Assembly (NCBI RefSeq): GCF_003399765.1
Contig: NZ_NFZV01000001.1
Location: 186,001 to 250,000, forward strand
Direction of reading: 5' to 3'
Length of the DNA: 64,000 nucleotides
From: Alkalilimnicola ehrlichii
GTDB lineage: Bacteria > Pseudomonadota > Gammaproteobacteria > Nitrococcales > AK92
In this document: piece after piece, positions 58,505 through 64,000 of the stretch
How the letters are laid out: each line of letters begins with the position of its first letter
How positions within the stretch are numbered: position 1 is the first letter of the stretch
Translations under genes and position numbers: made by a program
The notes under the pieces: model-generated
Told to the model about the DNA's origin: nothing
What the model saw: the letters and a program-made list of their open reading frames with translations, nothing else
Databases searched by the model: none

Positions 58505-58993
58505 CTAGCGTACGTTGAAGTTTCTTCTGAGCTCCCGCATTAGCACGAACACCCAGGGCCAGAGGACGGTTCCGGTAAATGGCGCAAGCCAATAGGTCCA
58601 ACTCGTCGGCGAGCGGCCGACCAAACCGTTAATCCAGAACAGAATAAGCTGTGTCAGCAGGAGCAGAACCAGTACTGTAAGTGCTTGCTGCCATAATGGA
58701 AATACGCGAATGCGCTGATGCAGCTTCATGGTTAAGAAGGCCAAGAGCGCGAAGGCAAGCGCATGCTGGCCGAGCAGGCTACCGAGCAAGGCGTCCTGCA
58801 TAAAGCCAACGATAAAACCAATGCCTACCCCAACGCGTTGCGGCAGGGCCATGCACCAGTAAATAAGCACCAGGGCGACCCACTGTGGGCGTGCCGCTGC
58901 TGCCCATTCGGGCAACGGGACGACTGTCAGCATCAGAGCGATAACAAAACTTGCGGTTATCGTCCAACCGCCCTGGTGTCCGCTAGCCGACAT
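58505..58993 (-). CDS. mreD: Rod shape-determining protein MreD
   Basis: Integral membrane component of the elongasome with five or six helices, 162 residues. LVLIYWCMALPQRVGVGIGF and VGFMQDALLGSLLGQHALAF are conserved. The start at 58993 (MSASGHQ) overlaps mreC by 11 nt; the ORF start at 59023 is an unlikely extension. Confidence 0.93.
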   Translation of the reverse strand: MSASGHQGGWTITASFVIALMLTVVPLPEWAAAARPQWVALVLIYWCMALPQRVGVGIGFIVGFMQDALLGSLLGQHALAFALLAFLTMKLHQRIRVFPLWQQALTVLVLLLLTQLILFWINGLVGRSPTSWTYWLAPFTGTVLWPWVFVLMRELRRNFNVR

Positions 58994-59864
58994 TAACGTT
59001 CCCCCCGCTTGAATTCTCCGCATCCGGTGCGAGTAGGGCCGGGTCCATCTGGCCCTCGACCAGTAAGACCTGCCGGCTTCGGTCTAAGGCGGCGGTAGGC
59101 TTGGCGACGATTCTCGCAAATGGTAGTCCGGGGTCGATAATCACGTCGGTCACCCGGGCGACCGGATAACCTGGAGGGAAGCGTCCGCCAAGGCCCGAGG
59201 TGACTAATAGGTCGCCGACTTCGACATCGGCGGTTGTTGGTAAATTAACGACTTCGAGGCGTCGTAAATCCCCGCTACCCATCGCTACCGAGCGCAAACC
59301 ATTGCGGTTGATCTGTACCGGGAGTGCGTGACTTGGGTCGGTAATCAAACGCACCATCGCACTGACCGGGCCGAGTCGATCCACCTGGCCGACGACGCCG
59401 TTGGCATCCAGCACCGGTTGGCCCACGAACAAGCCGTCCCGACTGCCTCGGTTGATTTGAATCAGATGAATGTTCGGGTCCAGGTCGACCCGCATTAACT
59501 CGGCGATCAGGGTCGGTTCGCCGACCTCGTAAGACGATTGCAATAGCGCTCTGAGATTGATGTTCTCCCGCTCCAGGCTGTCGAGGCGTTGCAAGCGGGT
59601 CTCGTTGAGCAATTGTTGAGCGCGCAGGCGGGCGTTCTCTTCGATCAATTGGCGCCGCGAGCCGAATTGATCGGAGAGGAAATTGCCGGCCCGAAAAGGG
59701 ATGTCAACCGCCGCATGAATGGGGTAAACCAGTCCGGCAATGGTCTGCCGAACCGGATCGCCCAGTTGCTGGCGGTGGTCGAGCACCATGAGTAATGTCC
59801 CGAGCAGTAGACACAGTACCATTCGGGTGGTGATCGACGGCCCTTGTAGGAATAACGGTTTGAT
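58983..59864 (-). CDS. mreC: Cell shape-determining protein MreC (non-AUG start likely)
   Basis: Periplasmic scaffold linking MreB to PBP2. One N-terminal membrane helix, a coiled coil (LIEENARLRAQQLLNETRLQ), and two beta domains (LIQINRGSRDGLFVGQPV, GDLLVTSGLGGRFPPGYPV). The conventional N-terminus, xKPLFLQGPSITTR, parallels the E. coli MKPIFSRGPS; its first codon reads ATC at 59862-59864, with GGGGAG just upstream. The first ATG (59822) would cut off this conserved segment. About 293 residues from 59864. Confidence 0.88.
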   Translation of the reverse strand: MKPLFLQGPSITTRMVLCLLLGTLLMVLDHRQQLGDPVRQTIAGLVYPIHAAVDIPFRAGNFLSDQFGSRRQLIEENARLRAQQLLNETRLQRLDSLERENINLRALLQSSYEVGEPTLIAELMRVDLDPNIHLIQINRGSRDGLFVGQPVLDANGVVGQVDRLGPVSAMVRLITDPSHALPVQINRNGLRSVAMGSGDLRRLEVVNLPTTADVEVGDLLVTSGLGGRFPPGYPVARVTDVIIDPGLPFARIVAKPTAALDRSRQVLLVEGQMDPALLAPDAENSSGGNVNVG

Positions 59865-59935
59865 GGCGCTCCCCGTTGATATATCTAAGGCTCGGACACC
59901 CAGCCTTGTTATTTGCCAATCGGTATAGGGCGTCC

Positions 59936-59958
59936 GGCGGGGCCGATGAGACCCCGCC
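59936..59958 (-). other. Hairpin in the mreB-mreC gap
   Basis: GGCGGGG/CCCCGCC (7 bp, 9-nt loop) 9 nt after the mreB stop, without a T-run. It may reduce transcription into mreC, which is usually less abundant than mreB, or protect the mreB mRNA end. Confidence 0.45.
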
Positions 59959-59967
59959 AGTTCGAGC

Positions 59968-61104
<1,137 letters not shown>

Positions 61105-61124
61105 TCAATTCTCCGGAGTGTGAT

Positions 61125-61412
61125 ATGTCTCTCAGCTCTGCCGATGTCCAAAGCATTGCCCATTTAGCCCGTCTTTCAATTGAAGACCAGGATATCCCAG
61201 AATATGCAAGAAATCTGTCGGATATTCTCAATTTTGTGGAACAGCTTGGAAAAGTTGATACAAAAGGTGTCGATCCGATGGCGCACCCGCTCGATATGGC
61301 TCAGCGGTTGCGCGTTGACGAAGTGAGCGAGAGCGACCAGCGGGAGTTGTTCCAGTCGATTGCGCCGGCAACCGAAGCAGGTTTGTACCTGGTGCCGCGC
61401 GTCATCGAGTAA
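61125..61412 (+). CDS. gatC: Aspartyl/glutamyl-tRNA(Asn/Gln) amidotransferase subunit C
   Basis: A 95-residue wrapping subunit that joins GatA to GatB. VQSIAHLARLSIEDQDIPEY and LSDILNFVEQLGKVDTKGVDPMAH in parts are conserved. SD CTCCGGAG lies 8 nt upstream of ATG. First gene of gatCAB, the usual order beside mreB. Confidence 0.94.
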   Translation: MSLSSADVQSIAHLARLSIEDQDIPEYARNLSDILNFVEQLGKVDTKGVDPMAHPLDMAQRLRVDEVSESDQRELFQSIAPATEAGLYLVPRVIE

Positions 61413-61469
61413 GGGCAAGTGCTCGAACCCTCTGGCGACTTTTAAATCATCCCCATCCAAGGCCGGAAG

Positions 61470-62924
61470 ATGTACGAAAAGACTTTAGCCGAATTGTCCG
61501 CCGCTTTGCGGGCCGGTGAAACTTCCAGCGTCGAATTGACGCAAACCTTTTTGGACCGCATCGAGCGGCTGAACCCGGATTTAAATGCCCTGATTACGGT
61601 GACGCGGGAACAGGCTTTAGCCGATGCTAAATCTGCCGACGAAATGCGTGCGGCCGGTAAGGCGGGCCCGCTAACCGGTATCCCGCTGGCGCACAAAGAT
61701 ATCTTCTGTACCCAAGGTGTGCGTACCAGCTGCGGTTCGCGGATGCTGGATAACTTTATCGCCCCCTACAATGCGACGGTGGTCGAGAAGCTGAAAGCAG
61801 CCGGCATGGTGTGCGTTGGTAAAACGAACATGGACGAATTTGCCATGGGGTCTTCCAACGAAACCAGCTTCTACGGCCCGGTCCGGAACCCCTGGGATGT
61901 CCAGGCCGTTCCTGGTGGTTCGTCTGGCGGTTCTGCGGCGGCTGTGGCCGCGCGTCTGGTGCCGGTCGCAACCGGTACCGACACCGGCGGCTCGATTCGT
62001 CAGCCGGCGGCGCTATGCGGCATTAGCGGACTGAAACCGACCTATGGGCGCGTTTCGCGCTACGGCATGATCGCGTTCGCATCCAGTCTCGACCAAGGCG
62101 GGCCGATGGGCTATAGCGCCGAAGACCTGGCGCTGATGATGAACGCAATGGCAGGCTTCGACGAGCGCGACTCGACCAGCGTCGAGCGCGAAGTGCCCGA
62201 TTATACGGCCGATCTCGGCGAGTCGTTGCAGGGATTGAAGATCGGGTTGCCAAAAGAATATTTCGGCGAAGGCTTGGACTCGGAAGTGGCGAAGGTTGTC
62301 GAAGCCGCTGTCGAGGAATACCGCAAGCTCGGTGCCGAAGTGCGGGAAATCTCCCTACCCAATACGGAATTGGCCGTGCCGGTTTACTACGTGATCGCCC
62401 CGGCCGAGGCTTCTTCCAACCTGTCGCGCTACGACGGTGTACGGTTCGGCTACCGCTGCGAAAATCCGGTGGATTTGGAAGACCTTTATAAGCGTTCTCG
62501 CGGCGAAGGCTTCGGTCCGGAGGTGAAACGCCGCATTATGGTCGGTACTTATGCGCTTTCCGCCGGTTATTACGATGCCTACTACCTGAAGGCGCAACAG
62601 GTTCGGCGCATGATTCGCGACGACTTCACCCGGGCGCTGGAGGAGGTCGACGTGATTATGGGGCCGACCTCGCCTACCGTGGCGTTTAACTTGGGCGAGC
62701 GTTCGGACGATCCGGTGCAAATGTACTTGTCCGACGTCTACACCATTGCCATCAACCTTGCCGGGGTGCCGGCCATGTCGATTCCGGCCGGTTTCGCCAA
62801 CGGCCGCCCTGTCGGCTTGCAGGTGATCGGCAATTATTTTGACGAGGCGCGGCTGCTTAACGTCGGCCATCAGTACCAACAGGTGACCGATTGGCACCGG
62901 CGGATGCCGGAACAGTACGCCTGA
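61470..62924 (+). CDS. gatA: Aspartyl/glutamyl-tRNA(Asn/Gln) amidotransferase subunit A
   Basis: Amidase-signature subunit that frees ammonia from glutamine. 484 residues with the Ser-cisSer-Lys triad: K in [30 protein letters not shown], and [16 protein letters not shown]. The end [21 protein letters not shown] is typical. It follows gatC by 57 nt and precedes gatB by 96 nt. Confidence 0.96.
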   Translation: MYEKTLAELSAALRAGETSSVELTQTFLDRIERLNPDLNALITVTREQALADAKSADEMRAAGKAGPLTGIPLAHKDIFCTQGVRTSCGSRMLDNFIAPYNATVVEKLKAAGMVCVGKTNMDEFAMGSSNETSFYGPVRNPWDVQAVPGGSSGGSAAAVAARLVPVATGTDTGGSIRQPAALCGISGLKPTYGRVSRYGMIAFASSLDQGGPMGYSAEDLALMMNAMAGFDERDSTSVEREVPDYTADLGESLQGLKIGLPKEYFGEGLDSEVAKVVEAAVEEYRKLGAEVREISLPNTELAVPVYYVIAPAEASSNLSRYDGVRFGYRCENPVDLEDLYKRSRGEGFGPEVKRRIMVGTYALSAGYYDAYYLKAQQVRRMIRDDFTRALEEVDVIMGPTSPTVAFNLGERSDDPVQMYLSDVYTIAINLAGVPAMSIPAGFANGRPVGLQVIGNYFDEARLLNVGHQYQQVTDWHRRMPEQYA

Positions 62925-63020
62925 TCAGATTGCCGCCGAGTCTCGTTAGCGGAGATCGGCGGCGGCTGTTCCCTCTAGACGCTTAGCGCCGCTGCAAGCG
63001 GTGGAACGAAGGTAGTAAGC

Positions 63021-64000
63021 ATGGAATGGGAAACCGTAATTGGGCTGGAGATTCACGCTCAGCTCGCGACTAAGAGCAAGATTTTTTCCGGCGCATCGAC
63101 CGCATACGGTGCAGCGCCGAACACCCAGGCGTGCGCGGTCGATCTGGGCTTGCCGGGGGTTTTGCCGGTATTGAACAAAGATGTAGTGCGGATGGCCGTG
63201 AAGTTCGGCTTGGCTATCGGTGCAAAGGTGGCTCCGCGCTCGGTGTTCGCCCGGAAGAATTATTTTTATCCCGATCTGCCCAAAGGCTATCAGATCAGTC
63301 AATACGAGCTGCCGGTTGTCGAGCAGGGTATGCTGGAGATCGAGCTGGAGGACGGCAGCACCAAGAACGTCGGGGTGACGCGAGCGCACCTGGAGGAAGA
63401 TGCCGGTAAATCCATGCACGAAGATTTCGAAGGCATGAGCGGTATCGACCTTAACCGTGCCGGTACCCCGCTATTGGAAATCGTCTCCGAGCCGGATTTG
63501 CGTTCGGCGAAAGAGGCGGTGGCGTACATGAAAAAGCTACACAGCTTAGTACGTTACCTGGAAATCTGCGACGGCAACATGCAGGAAGGCTCGTTCCGCT
63601 GCGATGCTAACGTGTCGGTACGGCCGAAGGGGCAAAAGGAGTTCGGTACGCGCGCCGAGTTGAAAAACCTGAACTCGTTCCGTTTTGTCGAGCGTGCCAT
63701 CAATATCGAGGTCGAGCGGCAGATCGATTTGCTGGAAAGCGGCGGCACGGTGGTGCAGGAAACTCGCCTGTACGACTCGGTGAAAAACGAGACCCGCTCC
63801 ATGCGGACGAAGGAAGAAGCGAACGACTACCGCTACTTCCCGGACCCGGATTTGCTGCCGCTCGACATCGAGCCGGCTTTTATCGACCAGGTTCGCGCTA
63901 CCTTGCCGGAGTTGCCGGACGAGAAACGGCGACGCTTTATCGATGAGTACAAGCTCAGCGTCTATGACGCCGGCGTATTAACCAGTAGTCGGGAAATGGC
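63021..64000 (+). CDS. gatB: Aspartyl/glutamyl-tRNA(Asn/Gln) amidotransferase subunit B, 5' part
   Basis: Open to the end of the window (326 codons seen of about 480). It begins [20 protein letters not shown] and includes [37 protein letters not shown] and [16 protein letters not shown], the tRNA-phosphorylating kinase-like core. ATG at 63021 with AGGTAGTAAGC upstream. Completes gatCAB; the YqeY-like tail lies beyond. Confidence 0.95.
   Translation, partial: MEWETVIGLEIHAQLATKSKIFSGASTAYGAAPNTQACAVDLGLPGVLPVLNKDVVRMAVKFGLAIGAKVAPRSVFARKNYFYPDLPKGYQISQYELPVVEQGMLEIELEDGSTKNVGVTRAHLEEDAGKSMHEDFEGMSGIDLNRAGTPLLEIVSEPDLRSAKEAVAYMKKLHSLVRYLEICDGNMQEGSFRCDANVSVRPKGQKEFGTRAELKNLNSFRFVERAINIEVERQIDLLESGGTVVQETRLYDSVKNETRSMRTKEEANDYRYFPDPDLLPLDIEPAFIDQVRATLPELPDEKRRRFIDEYKLSVYDAGVLTSSREM

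Overview
This window reads as chromosomal core DNA of a gammaproteobacterium, moderately G+C-rich and aerobic or microaerobic. The evidence is synteny as well as protein content: lptD-surA-pdxA-rsmA, mreBCD-mrdAB-mltB-rlpA-dacA-ybeD-lipB, zapA-6S RNA-fau, pepP-ubiH-ubiI, and amgK-murU divergent from lptD as in Pseudomonas. A Chromatiales-like lineage fits (split gcvPA/gcvPB, Coq7-type hydroxylase, cbb3 oxidase), but the sequence does not fix the genus. I see no phage, transposase, integrase, toxin-antitoxin pair or CRISPR array.

Layout. 0-9 kb: end of speD, coq7, a lone glcF, a thioredoxin-like ferredoxin, rplM-rpsI, tRNA-Gln(CTG), DUF2905, rpiA, ilvA, a cold-shock gene, alaA and a conserved glycine-rich membrane protein. 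9.4-18.2 kb: a complete cbb3 oxidase operon on the minus strand (ccoNOQP, a 96-residue membrane protein of unknown role, ccoG, fixH, ccoI, ccoS, a SafE/TauE-like protein), with a perfect FNR/Anr box upstream. 18.4-26 kb: slyX, DUF1461, an EVE-domain gene, fau, 6S RNA, zapA, a ZapB-like gene, UPF0149, pepP, ubiH, ubiI. 26-29 kb: a Fur-box-preceded iron(III) transporter (binding protein and permease, no ATPase). 29-35 kb: gcvT-gcvH-gcvPA-gcvPB, a PfkB kinase, an HDOD gene. 36-49 kb: ampD, ampE, apaH, apaG, tal, a 34-residue membrane ORF, a Usp gene, rsmA, pdxA, surA, lptD, amgK, murU. 48.6-51.2 kb: a GCS2-like amidoligase next to an M14 zinc hydrolase. 51.2-61 kb: the full rod-shape cluster. 61-64 kb: gatCAB, with gatB cut by the window end.

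The genes form clear teams: high-affinity respiration and copper maturation, peptidoglycan recycling (AmpD, AmpE, AmgK, MurU) beside peptidoglycan building and shape (MreBCD, PBP2, RodA, MltB, RlpA, DacA), outer-membrane assembly (LptD, SurA), and glycine cleavage.

The strongest anomaly is quality-related. Ten otherwise intact conserved genes carry eleven frame breaks (glcF, rpiA, ilvA, fixH, ccoG, DUF1461, fbpA, fbpB, ampE, and two in the GCS2-like gene). Nearly all are repaired by adding one base, often in a homopolymer. This looks like sequence error rather than gene decay, and it colours every claim of programmed frameshifting or unusual start codons. The best candidates for new biology are the GCS2-like/M14 pair, the extra cbb3-cluster membrane protein, the 34-residue membrane ORF and several strong unexplained palindromes.
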